From JBOHER01 sp050701115 (GTDB taxonomy: Bacteria; Actinomycetota; Actinomycetes; Mycobacteriales; Pseudonocardiaceae), in contig JBOHER010000250.1 in NCBI GenBank assembly GCA_050701115.1, positions 1 through 13,311 on the forward strand: a DNA stretch of 13,311 nucleotides, written 5' to 3'. The translations under genes and the position numbers were made by a program. Below the pieces are notes generated by a model that had not been told where the DNA came from, did no database searches, and saw only the letters and a list, made by a program, of their open reading frames with translations. This document shows, in pieces, positions 6,876 to 13,311 of this stretch. Within the stretch, counting starts at the first letter, position 1; every line of letters starts with the position of its first letter.

Positions 6876-7751
6876 ATGGTGACTGACGGCTGGACGCGAC
6901 GGGACTTCTTCAGGAGGGCGGCCGCGGCGGGAGCGGTGGCCATCGGCGGCCCGGTGCTGCTGTCGGCTTGTGGCGGAGACGAAGGCGGCGACACCCTGGC
7001 GACGGGACGAGAACAGGGGTTCATGCGGGTCGGGATCGCCAACGAGCCGCCGTACACCGAGGTCACCGCGGACGGCACCGTGACCGGTGTCGAGCCTGAC
7101 GTGCTGCGCGCGGTGCTCAAGCGCTTGGGGATCGACCGGATCGAGGGCGTCGTAACTCCTTATGACCAAATGATTCCGGGGCTGCAGGCCGGTCGTTGGG
7201 ATGTCGTCGCGGCGGGTCTGTTCATGAAGCAGTCGCGGTGCGGCGCGGTGCTGTACTCGGAGCCGACCATCGTGTCCACCGAGTCGTTCGGCGTCTTGGC
7301 GGGCAACCCGGAGAACATCAGCACGGTGGCGTCGGTGAAGGAGAACCCCGAACTGAAGATCGCTGTGCTCGCCGGGGCGTTCGAGGAAGGCATCCTCAAG
7401 GACGCTGGTGTCCCTGCCGATCAGCAGGTACAGGTCAGGGATGGTCGTAGCGGTATCGAGGCGGTCAAGGCCAAGCGCGCGGATGCCTTCTTCCTGCCCA
7501 CGTTGTCCCTCAACGAGTTGGTCGAGAACGACGACTCCATCGACGTGACCGAGGCTGTCGAGGACGCGCCGATCACCGGGGCGGGCCACGCGTTCTCGCA
7601 GGGCGACACCGCACTCCATGCTGAGTACAACAAGGAACTGGCCGCACTGAAGGAGACGCCGGAATTCGGTGAGATCCTGGAGAAGTGGGGGTTCGACCCA
7701 GCAGCTGTGGAGGGTGTGACCACCGAGCAACTCTGTCAGACGCCGGGTTGA
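6876..7751 (+). CDS. ehuB: Ectoine/hydroxyectoine ABC transporter, substrate-binding lipoprotein EhuB, first copy
   Basis: The product (291 aa) is the extracellular binding protein of an importer for ectoine-type compatible solutes. It carries a twin-arginine signal (TRRDFF at 7-12, Ala/Gly-rich helix, lipobox LSAC with Cys32), so it should be Tat-exported and lipid-anchored. The mature part is a two-lobed solute-binding protein (family 3). From recall of the Sinorhizobium meliloti EhuB structure, ectoine is held by Glu21, Phe24, Tyr60, Phe80 and Arg85. Here Glu57, Tyr60, Tyr96, Phe116 and Arg121 stand at exactly the same spacing. RC (121-122) and a C-terminal QLC (Cys287) also fit the family. 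The ATG is preceded by AGGAGA with a 5-nt gap. It is the first gene of a four-gene operon, 34 bp before ehuC. Which of ectoine, hydroxyectoine or a relative it prefers is not shown. Confidence 0.88.
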   Translation: MVTDGWTRRDFFRRAAAAGAVAIGGPVLLSACGGDEGGDTLATGREQGFMRVGIANEPPYTEVTADGTVTGVEPDVLRAVLKRLGIDRIEGVVTPYDQMIPGLQAGRWDVVAAGLFMKQSRCGAVLYSEPTIVSTESFGVLAGNPENISTVASVKENPELKIAVLAGAFEEGILKDAGVPADQQVQVRDGRSGIEAVKAKRADAFFLPTLSLNELVENDDSIDVTEAVEDAPITGAGHAFSQGDTALHAEYNKELAALKETPEFGEILEKWGFDPAAVEGVTTEQLCQTPG

Positions 7752-7785
7752 TGTGCGGCGTCGACGAGTTCAGGGGTGACACCAC

Positions 7786-8496
7786 GTGAACGTCATCATC
7801 GACAACGCGGACAGACTGTGGCAAGGACTGTTGATCACCCTCCAGGTGACGGCCTTGGGTGCGTTGCTCGCGGTGATCGTCGCGTTTACCGCAGGTATCG
7901 CACGGCTCTCCCGGCATCTGGTTATCCGGGCCCCGGCGGCGATTTTCGTCGAGGTGTTCCGCGGTACCTCGTTGATCGTCCAGTTGTTCTGGTTCTTCTT
8001 CGCGCTCCCCCTGGTCGGGATCCAGATGAGCGCGCTGACCGCGGGCGTACTGGCGCTGGGCCTCAACGAGGGAGCTTATGCCGCCGAGGTGGTGCGCGGC
8101 GCGATCTCGTCGCGGCCTAAAGGCCAGACCGAGGCGTGCGTCGCGTTGAGCATCCCGCCTGCCAAGCGAATGCGCAGAATCTTGATCCCGCAGTCGATTC
8201 CGGCGATGCTGCCACCCTTCGGCAACGTCCTGGTGGACCTGCTCAAGAACACCTCGCTTGTCTCGCTGGTGACCGTGCTGGACCTGACCTATGAGGCAGG
8301 CACGATCCGAACCAACACGGGTGAGACGGGGGCGGTGTTCCTCACGCTGCTGGTGATGTACTTCATCCTGTCGTCGCTGCTCTCGCTGATGATGAAGTGG
8401 CTTGAGCGCCGGTTCGCGATCGACCGCAAGACCGGGTCGATGCGGATGAAGGCGTTGAGTGTGCCCCGGCCCGGCGGGGGAGGGATCGGCGCATGA
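7786..8496 (+). CDS. ehuC: Ectoine/hydroxyectoine ABC transporter permease EhuC, first copy
   Basis: The product (236 aa) is an inner-membrane permease of the polar amino-acid (HisMQ-like) type. It begins at a GTG with AGGGG 9 nt before it. Hydrophobic segments lie near residues 12-40, 52-77, 83-98, 140-165 and 183-205. The cytoplasmic EAA loop that docks on the ATPase is at about 116-135 (TEACVALSIPPAKRMRRILI), with Ser in place of the usual Gly. The segment FVEVFRGTSLIVQLFWFFFALP (54-75) is typical of EhuC-type subunits, and position between the binding protein and a second permease supports EhuC rather than EhuD. The C-terminus is a Gly-rich tail. Its stop overlaps the next start (ATGA), indicating translational coupling. 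Confidence 0.85.
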   Translation: MNVIIDNADRLWQGLLITLQVTALGALLAVIVAFTAGIARLSRHLVIRAPAAIFVEVFRGTSLIVQLFWFFFALPLVGIQMSALTAGVLALGLNEGAYAAEVVRGAISSRPKGQTEACVALSIPPAKRMRRILIPQSIPAMLPPFGNVLVDLLKNTSLVSLVTVLDLTYEAGTIRTNTGETGAVFLTLLVMYFILSSLLSLMMKWLERRFAIDRKTGSMRMKALSVPRPGGGGIGA

Positions 8497-9143
8497 AATG
8501 GGACAACGAGTTCGCCCTGTCGATCCTCCCCGAACTGTTCAACGGGCTCTTGGTGACCCTGCAGGTCACCTTCGCCGGGATCGCCATCGCCCTGGTGATC
8601 GGCCTGGTCGTGGCGGTGGTGCGCTACGTCCGCATCCCCGTGCTGTCACATGTGTTCAACTTCTACGTCCAGTTCGTACGGGGCACCCCGCTGCTCGTCC
8701 AGGCCTATACCGTGTTCTTCATCCTGCCGGACTATGGACTGACGCTGAGTCCGTTGCTGACCGGCATCATCGTGATGGGCGTGAACTACAGCGCCTATAC
8801 CGCCGAGGTGTACCGCGCGGGCATCGAAGGGGTGGACAAGGGCCAGTGGGAGGCTTCGACCGCGCTGAGCCTGCCCTCGCGGGCGACCTGGACGCGTATC
8901 GTCCTCCCGCAGGCCGTGCGGACGATCGTGCCGATGCAGGGAAACTACCTCATCCAGATGTTCAAGGACTCGGCGATCCTCTTCGCGATCACCGTGATCG
9001 AGTTGCTCGGTGCGGCGCAGACAATCGGATCGAGTAACTTCCGGTACCTGGAACCCCTGACCCTCGCGGCGCTGCTTTTCCTCGCGATCAGCTATCCCGC
9101 CTCGGTCCTCGTTCGCAGATTGGAGCGCCGTCTTGTCGGCTGA
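8493..9143 (+). CDS. ehuD: Ectoine/hydroxyectoine ABC transporter permease EhuD, first copy
   Basis: This is the second permease of the heterodimeric channel, 216 aa. Its ATG overlaps the ehuC stop by 4 bp, with a GGGGAGGG ribosome site upstream. It has about five membrane segments and the hallmark FVRGTPLLVQAYTVFFILP (61-79). The EAA loop at about 120-139 (EASTALSLPSRATWTRIVLP) is followed by NYLIQMFKDSAILFAITVIEL (151-171), typical of EhuD and related His/Gln permeases. Its 3' end overlaps the ATPase gene by 11 bp, so all three membrane and ATPase genes are tightly coupled. Confidence 0.85.
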   Translation: MKWDNEFALSILPELFNGLLVTLQVTFAGIAIALVIGLVVAVVRYVRIPVLSHVFNFYVQFVRGTPLLVQAYTVFFILPDYGLTLSPLLTGIIVMGVNYSAYTAEVYRAGIEGVDKGQWEASTALSLPSRATWTRIVLPQAVRTIVPMQGNYLIQMFKDSAILFAITVIELLGAAQTIGSSNFRYLEPLTLAALLFLAISYPASVLVRRLERRLVG

Positions 9144-9951
9144 CAGTGATACGACATCCGGATCCGGAGGCTCGAACGGCCGGTCCGACCTGATGATCTC
9201 GTTCGAGAACGTGGACAAGAGCTGGGGCGACAACCATGTGTTGCGGAGCCTGAACTTCGACGTCAAGCCGGGGGAGAAGGTCTCGATCATCGGGCCGTCC
9301 GGTTCCGGGAAAACGACCATCTTGCGGATCCTGATGACCCTTGAGACCCCGGACGAAGGGGTGGTCACGGTCGACGGTGATCACCTCTGGAACGTCACGC
9401 GGGGTGCCCGGCTCCCTCGGGAAACCAAGCGGATGCGGCTCACCCGCCGCAAGATCGGCATGGTGTTTCAGCAGTTCAACCTGTTCCCGCACCTGACAAC
9501 CATCCAGAACGTGATGGAGGCGCCCGTTCAGGTTCTCGGCATGTCCAAAGAAGAGGCGCGGGAGCGGGCCAACGGCCTGCTGGACATGGTGGGTCTGAGC
9601 AAGCATCTGGACCACAAGCCACCGCAACTGTCCGGTGGTCAGCAGCAGCGGGTGGCCATCGCACGCGCGATGGCCATGCGGCCCAAGGTTCTGCTCTTCG
9701 ACGAGCCGACGTCGGCGCTCGATCCCGAACTGATCGGGGAAGTGCTCAACGTCATCCGGGACCTGGCCAAGAGCACGGACATGACGATGTTGATGGTCAC
9801 CCACGAGATGCGCTTCGCCGAGGAGATCTCCGACCGGGTGGTCATGTTCGACCACGGCAGCGCGGTCGAACAGGGGCCGCCGCAGCAGGTCCTGCGAGAC
9901 CCCGAGAACGAGCGGACCCGCCAGTTCCTGCGGGCGGTGCTCGAGCACTGA
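9133..9951 (+). CDS. ehuA: Ectoine/hydroxyectoine ABC transporter ATPase EhuA, first copy
   Basis: The product (272 aa) is the cytoplasmic ATPase that drives uptake. Walker A GPSGSGKT is at 54-61, Q-loop VFQQFN at 111-116, signature LSGGQ at 166-170, Walker B VLLFDEP at 186-192, D-loop SALD at 194-197 and the switch His at 224; all are intact. TTG at 9133 is taken as the start because GGAG lies 7 nt upstream and the second copy begins with the same residues (Met-Ser-Ala) at an equivalent overlap with its permease gene. An N-terminal Ser/Gly-rich stretch (about 4-18) differs from the second copy. It ends the first operon; 104 bp follow before the second ehuB start. Confidence 0.88.
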   Translation: MSADSDTTSGSGGSNGRSDLMISFENVDKSWGDNHVLRSLNFDVKPGEKVSIIGPSGSGKTTILRILMTLETPDEGVVTVDGDHLWNVTRGARLPRETKRMRLTRRKIGMVFQQFNLFPHLTTIQNVMEAPVQVLGMSKEEARERANGLLDMVGLSKHLDHKPPQLSGGQQQRVAIARAMAMRPKVLLFDEPTSALDPELIGEVLNVIRDLAKSTDMTMLMVTHEMRFAEEISDRVVMFDHGSAVEQGPPQQVLRDPENERTRQFLRAVLEH

Positions 9952-9974
9952 GGTCACGATCCATCGACTTCGAC

Positions 9975-10003
9975 TTGAGTGATGGCGATCACGGGCTTAC
10001 CTT
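9975..10003 (+). promoter_or_regulatory. Promoter of the second ehu operon
   Basis: TTGAGT (9975-9980) and TACCTT (9998-10003) are separated by 17 bp. The -35 hexamer is identical to that of the first operon, and the same 17-bp leader follows 9 nt after the -10. The TTG that opens a longer reading frame for the binding protein is part of this -35 box, so it is not the start codon. The promoter implies that the second operon can be transcribed independently of the first. Confidence 0.65.
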
Positions 10004-10012
10004 GGGTGGGCT

Positions 10013-10029
10013 AGATCGACACCGTGAGA
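10013..10029 (+). repeat. 17-bp leader shared by both ehu operons, copy 2
   Basis: Identical to bases 6834-6850 and in the same place relative to promoter and start codon (26 nt to the ATG here, 25 nt in copy 1). The sequence between this element and the start codon has diverged, so the identity stands out. Confidence 0.7.
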
Positions 10030-10055
10030 GAGGCATTCGAGACGAGGTGCGGACG

Positions 10056-10958
10056 ATGGTTACTGACGGCTGGACGCGGCGAGAGTTCTTCCTGCGGGCG
10101 GCGGCAGCGGGGGCGGTCGCCATCGGCGGGCCGTCCTTGCTGTCGGCTTGTCAGCGGACCGAGGAGGAGGGGGCGGACGCGCTGGCTGCGGCGCGGGAGG
10201 CCAACACGATCAGGATCGGCATCGCCAACGAGGCGCCGTACGGCTTCGCGGATGAGGGCGGCAACGTCACCGGCGAGTCACCCGAGGTGGCGCGGGCGGT
10301 GTTCAAGGCCCTTGGCATCGACGGTGTGCAGGCCAACGTCGTCCCGTTCGACCAGCTGATCCCGGCATTGAATGCCAGGCAGTACGACGTGGTGTCGGCA
10401 GGCATGTTCATCACCCCTGAGCGCTGCAATGCGGCGGCGTTCTCCATCCCGGACTACTCGGCGCTGACCGCACTGCTGGTGCCTGAAGGCAACCCCGAGC
10501 AGGTCAACAACTTCGAGGACCTCGCCGCGAAGAACCTTGACGTAGCCGTTCTCTCGGCTGCGGTCGAGAAGGGCTACGCGGAGGGACAAGGCGTTGCGGA
10601 GGACAACATCAGAACCTTGGACACCCAGGACAACATGCTGCGCGCTGTGGCGGACGGCCGTGTGTACTGTGCTGCGCTTACTGACATCTCATTGAACTGG
10701 CTGGTCAAGCAGAACCCCGGGGTAGACGTCGAGGTCACCGAGAGTTTCACTCCGACTCAGGAAGGCGGCGAAGAGGTCGTCTCCGCGGGAGGGTTCGTGT
10801 TCCGGAATGCCGACAGCTCGCTGCGCGAGGCATTCAACGGCGAACTGCGGAAGCTGCACGAGAGTGGGGAGTGGGTCGCGATTGTCGAGGAGTTCGGTTT
10901 CTCCGAGGCGAACCTGCCCGGGCCCGACTTGACCACCGAGAGTCTCTGCGAGGCGTAA
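10056..10958 (+). CDS. ehuB: Ectoine/hydroxyectoine-type ABC transporter, substrate-binding lipoprotein EhuB, second copy
   Basis: This is a paralogue of the first EhuB, 300 aa. It has a Tat motif (TRREFF, 7-12) and lipobox LSAC with Cys32; the first 32 residues differ from copy 1 at only three positions (10, 13, 27). The mature parts are much more divergent, roughly 35-40% identical by eye. The pocket positions are Glu59, Tyr62, Phe98, Phe118 and Arg123, again spaced 3, 36, 20, 5. Phe98 replaces the Tyr of copy 1 and of Sinorhizobium EhuB, removing a hydroxyl from the pocket. The ATG at 10056 is chosen because it matches copy 1; GAGG stands 8 nt before it, and the longer TTG start lies in the promoter. 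It leads the second operon, 15 bp before ehuC. An altered ligand preference is possible but not shown. Confidence 0.85.
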   Translation: MVTDGWTRREFFLRAAAAGAVAIGGPSLLSACQRTEEEGADALAAAREANTIRIGIANEAPYGFADEGGNVTGESPEVARAVFKALGIDGVQANVVPFDQLIPALNARQYDVVSAGMFITPERCNAAAFSIPDYSALTALLVPEGNPEQVNNFEDLAAKNLDVAVLSAAVEKGYAEGQGVAEDNIRTLDTQDNMLRAVADGRVYCAALTDISLNWLVKQNPGVDVEVTESFTPTQEGGEEVVSAGGFVFRNADSSLREAFNGELRKLHESGEWVAIVEEFGFSEANLPGPDLTTESLCEA

Positions 10959-10973
10959 TAGCGAGGGGTTCCG

Positions 10974-11684
10974 GTGTCCGAGAACTTCCGGGTCATCTTC
11001 TCGTCGATCCTTGACGGACTGACCACGACCATCTGGGCGACGCTGGGCGGCATTGCCCTGACCATCGCGCTGTCGTTCGCCGCCGGGCTCGCGCTGCTGT
11101 CGAAATCGAGGATGGTCCGGACGATCAGCCGCGTCTATGTCGAGTTCTTCCGGGGTACCTCCGAGGTCGTGCAGCTGTTCTGGCTGTTCTTCGTGCTGCC
11201 GGTCCTGGTCGGCTTCCAGCTGATCCCGCTCTTCGCAGGCATCCTCGTGCTCGGGTTGAACCACGGTGCCTACGGTGCGGAGATCGTCCGAGGCGCGGTG
11301 CAATCGGTGCCCAAGGCGCAGTACGAGGGCGCGATCGCGCTGAGCTTGAGCCCGATCGACCGCATGGTCAGGGTGATCCTGCCGCAGGCGGTCGTGGAGA
11401 TGCTGCCCTCGTTCAACAACCTGTTCATCCAGCTGCTGAAGAGCACGGCGTTGCTGTTCTTCATCTCGGCCGGGGAGATGACCGAGCGAGGTGAGCTGCT
11501 GCGGCCGGTGTTCGGCAGCGAGATCATGGTGATCTACGGCGTGGAGCTCGCGTTCTATCTGCTACTCGCCATTGTGATCACGGTGGTCATGCGGGCGCTG
11601 GAGCGCGCGGGTGCGGCACGGCTCGGCCGCACGCCGCCCGAGCGGACGAAGTTCTTCGCACGCGCCACCACCGGAGGCGTGTGA
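10974..11684 (+). CDS. ehuC: Ectoine/hydroxyectoine-type ABC transporter permease EhuC, second copy
   Basis: Permease of 236 aa, the same length as the first copy. It begins at GTG with GAGGGG a few nucleotides upstream. Hydrophobic segments run near residues 20-43, 54-80, 84-98, 140-166 and 186-207. VEFFRGTSEVVQLFWLFFVLP (56-76) matches the EhuC-type segment of copy 1. The EAA loop is at about 118-138 (EGAIALSLSPIDRMVRVILP). The short basic C-terminal tail (about 211-231) differs from the Gly-rich tail of copy 1. The stop and next start share a base (TGATG). Confidence 0.85.
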   Translation: MSENFRVIFSSILDGLTTTIWATLGGIALTIALSFAAGLALLSKSRMVRTISRVYVEFFRGTSEVVQLFWLFFVLPVLVGFQLIPLFAGILVLGLNHGAYGAEIVRGAVQSVPKAQYEGAIALSLSPIDRMVRVILPQAVVEMLPSFNNLFIQLLKSTALLFFISAGEMTERGELLRPVFGSEIMVIYGVELAFYLLLAIVITVVMRALERAGAARLGRTPPERTKFFARATTGGV

Positions 11685-12343
11685 TGGACGTTTGGGATTG
11701 GGAGTACGCGTTCGAGTCGATTCCGTTGCTGCTGGAGGGCCTGCTGGTCACGGTCGAATTGACCGTGCTCGGGTCGCTGCTGGCCTACGTGCTCGGGTTG
11801 GTCTTCGCGTTGATCCGTCGCACCCGGATACCGGTGCTGAACCAACTCGTGTACCTCTTCGTCGAGGTCGTCCGCAGTACGCCCCTGCTGATCCAGGTGT
11901 TCGTGATCTTCTACCTGTTGCCTCCGGCCACCGGCATCAGGATGTCGGCGTTCGTCACCGGTGTTGTCGCACTCGGCGTGCACTACGCCTGCTACACCTC
12001 GGAGGTCTACCGGGCGGGCATTGAAGCCGTGCCGAAAGGACAGTGGGAAGCGGCCACCGCGCTGAACCTGCCACGAAGTCGGGTGTGGACGAGCGTCGTG
12101 CTGCCGCAGGCTGTGCCCAGGGTGGTGCCCGCGCTCGGGAACTACACGATCTCGATGTTCAAGGAAACACCGTTGCTGCTGGCGATCGGTGTGCTCGATG
12201 TGTTGAACCGGGCGAAAGAACTGGGTGCCGAGTCGTTCCGCGTCATCGAACCGTACACATTGGCCGGCGTGTTCTTCCTCATCGTCAGCTATACGTCTTC
12301 GATCATGGTGAGGAGGTTGGAGCAACGTGTCGGCCAACTATGA
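11684..12343 (+). CDS. ehuD: Ectoine/hydroxyectoine-type ABC transporter permease EhuD, second copy
   Basis: Permease of 219 aa. The ATG at 11684 is preferred over the adjacent GTG at 11681 because GGAGG then has a normal 6-nt gap, and it gives a TGATG junction with ehuC. VEVVRSTPLLIQVFVIFYLLP (60-80) corresponds to the EhuD signature, with Ser where RGTPLL normally has Gly. The EAA loop lies at about 122-141 (EAATALNLPRSRVWTSVVLP), and NYTISMFKETPLLLAIGVLDV (153-173) matches the segment that follows it in copy 1. The 3' end overlaps the ATPase gene by 17 bp. Confidence 0.85.
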   Translation: MDVWDWEYAFESIPLLLEGLLVTVELTVLGSLLAYVLGLVFALIRRTRIPVLNQLVYLFVEVVRSTPLLIQVFVIFYLLPPATGIRMSAFVTGVVALGVHYACYTSEVYRAGIEAVPKGQWEAATALNLPRSRVWTSVVLPQAVPRVVPALGNYTISMFKETPLLLAIGVLDVLNRAKELGAESFRVIEPYTLAGVFFLIVSYTSSIMVRRLEQRVGQL

Positions 12344-13127
12344 AGCCCCCGCTAACGACGTGATGATCCGCTTCGACGGGGTGGTGAAGCGGTTCGGTGA
12401 CAACACCGTGCTGGACCGCCTCAACTTCACAGTCTCGCCAGGTGAGTTCGTCACACTGATTGGGCCGAGTGGCTCGGGCAAGACCACGATCCTGCGGCTG
12501 CTGATGACCTTGGAGAAGCTCACCGAGGGCACGATCGAAGTGGCGGGCAAATACCTGAGCCACATGCGCAAGGGTGACAAGTTGGTGCCTGCCAGCGAGA
12601 AATACCTGCGCGAGGCCCGTACCCGGATCGGGATGGTGTTCCAGCAGTTCAACCTGTTCCCTAACATGCGGGTGCTGCGCAACATCACCGAGGCGCCGAT
12701 CCGGACGTTGGGCAAGCCGCGCGCCGAGGCCGAGAAGCGGGGACGTGAGCTGCTCGACCTGGTGGGGCTCAGCGAGAAGGTCGACGCTCGCTGCACGGAT
12801 CTTTCCGGTGGGCAGCAGCAGCGGGTGGCGATCGCTCGTGCGCTGGCGATGGACCCCAAGGTCCTGCTGCTGGACGAGGTCACCTCGGCCCTGGACCCTG
12901 AGCTCGTTACCGGCGTGCTGCACCTGCTCAAGGACATCGCCGAGAGCACGGACATCACGTTCTTGTGCGTCACGCACGAGATGCAGTTCGCGCGGGACGT
13001 CTCTGATCGGGTCATGATGTTCGACGGTGGTCAGGTCATCGAGGACGGCGGTCCGGAGAAGATCTTCACCGATCCCGACCACGAACGCACCCGCGAGTTC
13101 CTGCACGCCGTGTTGGACAGGGGCTGA
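12327..13127 (+). CDS. ehuA: Ectoine/hydroxyectoine-type ABC transporter ATPase EhuA, second copy
   Basis: The product (266 aa) is the ATPase of the second importer. Walker A GPSGSGKT is at 46-53, Q-loop VFQQFN at 104-109, signature LSGGQ at 159-163, Walker B VLLLDEV at 179-185 (Val instead of the more usual Pro after the catalytic Glu), SALD at 187-190 and switch His at 217. All catalytic residues are present. The GTG start has AGGAGG 10 nt upstream and lies inside the end of ehuD. Compared with copy 1 it lacks the Ser/Gly-rich extension at the N-terminus. It is the last gene of the second operon; no clear terminator follows. Confidence 0.88.
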   Translation: MSANYEAPANDVMIRFDGVVKRFGDNTVLDRLNFTVSPGEFVTLIGPSGSGKTTILRLLMTLEKLTEGTIEVAGKYLSHMRKGDKLVPASEKYLREARTRIGMVFQQFNLFPNMRVLRNITEAPIRTLGKPRAEAEKRGRELLDLVGLSEKVDARCTDLSGGQQQRVAIARALAMDPKVLLLDEVTSALDPELVTGVLHLLKDIAESTDITFLCVTHEMQFARDVSDRVMMFDGGQVIEDGGPEKIFTDPDHERTREFLHAVLDRG

Positions 13128-13226
13128 ACCTGGGCATGCGCACGGCCACCTGATTCTCGAACTGCTGGCACGCTGGGTGGTGACATCCGCGCACTTCGGT
13201 GGGTTCCAGCGGCGGCTGGTCGGCGG

Positions 13227-13232
13227 TAGTGT
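13227..13232 (+). promoter_or_regulatory. Putative -10 box for a leaderless transcript at the right edge
   Basis: TAGTGT fits TANNNT and is exactly 7 nt before the GTG at 13240, the spacing that makes the start codon the first transcribed base, common in actinobacteria. No strong -35 was seen. The rest of 13128-13226 shows nothing I can name and no convincing terminator. Confidence 0.35.
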
Positions 13233-13239
13233 CCGCACA

Positions 13240-13311
13240 GTGACCGATGCGAATGTTGCGGCGCGCGGTCCAGGGTCTGGCTCATCGGGGTTGCGGCTGG
13301 CGGAGTTGGTC
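13240..13311 (+). CDS. Start of an unidentified gene (3' end outside window)
   Basis: From GTG the frame is open for 24 codons to the window edge, with a Ser/Gly-containing start followed by GLRLAELV. There is no ribosome site, but a -10 box 7 nt upstream fits leaderless expression. The N-terminus resembles the opening of some PucR-type regulators, where a similar Leu-rich phrase begins the first domain; the visible piece is too short to rely on this. As the next gene after two ehu operons, a regulator or an ectoine-use gene would be a natural candidate. Confidence 0.35.
   Translation, partial: MTDANVAARGPGSGSSGLRLAELV

Noticed and set aside
6845..6886. 13-codon mini-frame from the GTG in the shared leader, overlapping the first ehuB start
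   Set aside because: In the second copy the same GTG opens a different, much longer frame, so no peptide is conserved, and no ribosome site precedes it.
9975..10055. Longer start (TTG at 9975) for the second EhuB, adding 27 residues
   Set aside because: The TTG belongs to the -35 box, the added residues would displace the Tat signal from the N-terminus, and the first copy begins at the equivalent of 10056.
13128..13226. Terminator after the second ehuA
   Set aside because: CCACC and GGTGG can pair only across a long loop and there is no T-run, so no terminator can be supported.

Overview
The window is high-GC DNA with actinobacterial features: dense coding, GTG and TTG starts, stop-start overlaps, TANNNT -10 boxes and Tat-exported lipoproteins. 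The combination of an ethylmalonyl-CoA mutase (MeaA/Ecm) and Ehu-type importers suggests a Gram-positive actinomycete, possibly of the Pseudonocardiales. That placement is inference; no rRNA or taxonomic marker is present.

Left part (1-4636). The 3' end of a secreted, membrane-anchored LVIVD-type beta-propeller gene reads rightward. It converges on, and overlaps by 38 bp, a leftward group made of a LysE/RhtB-type exporter (4514-3888), a 745-residue metzincin-like metallopeptidase (3686-1449) and a 103-residue protein of unknown function (1380-1069). Between the exporter and the peptidase are a strong and a weaker DosR/DevR-like palindrome, 22 bp apart centre to centre, and a perfect 7-bp inverted repeat. 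This suggests the peptidase has its own, possibly hypoxia- or redox-linked, control.

Middle (4637-6652). This is a complete single-chain ethylmalonyl-CoA mutase with its C-terminal B12-binding domain, divergent from the exporter. No crotonyl-CoA carboxylase/reductase gene lies in the window.

Right part (6653-13127). Two consecutive, complete ehuBCDA operons are present: binding protein, two permeases and ATPase in the same order each time. Each encodes an ABC importer of the ectoine/hydroxyectoine (Ehu) family. Both binding proteins keep, at exactly the expected spacing (3, 36, 20, 5 residues), the Glu/aromatic/aromatic/Phe/Arg positions that form the ectoine pocket of Sinorhizobium EhuB. 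The second copy has Phe where the first has Tyr. Each operon has a matching promoter (TTGAGT, 17 or 18 bp spacer, TAGGTT or TACCTT) followed at the predicted transcription start by an identical 17-bp leader. The operon was therefore apparently duplicated with its control region, and the proteins then diverged. The two systems may take up related osmolytes with different preference, or may be used under the same signal.

Right edge (13128-13311). After a short non-coding stretch, a GTG-started reading frame begins at 13240 behind a TAGTGT box placed for leaderless transcription. Only 24 codons are visible. No ectoine synthesis or degradation gene, RNA gene, CRISPR array or insertion sequence was seen.
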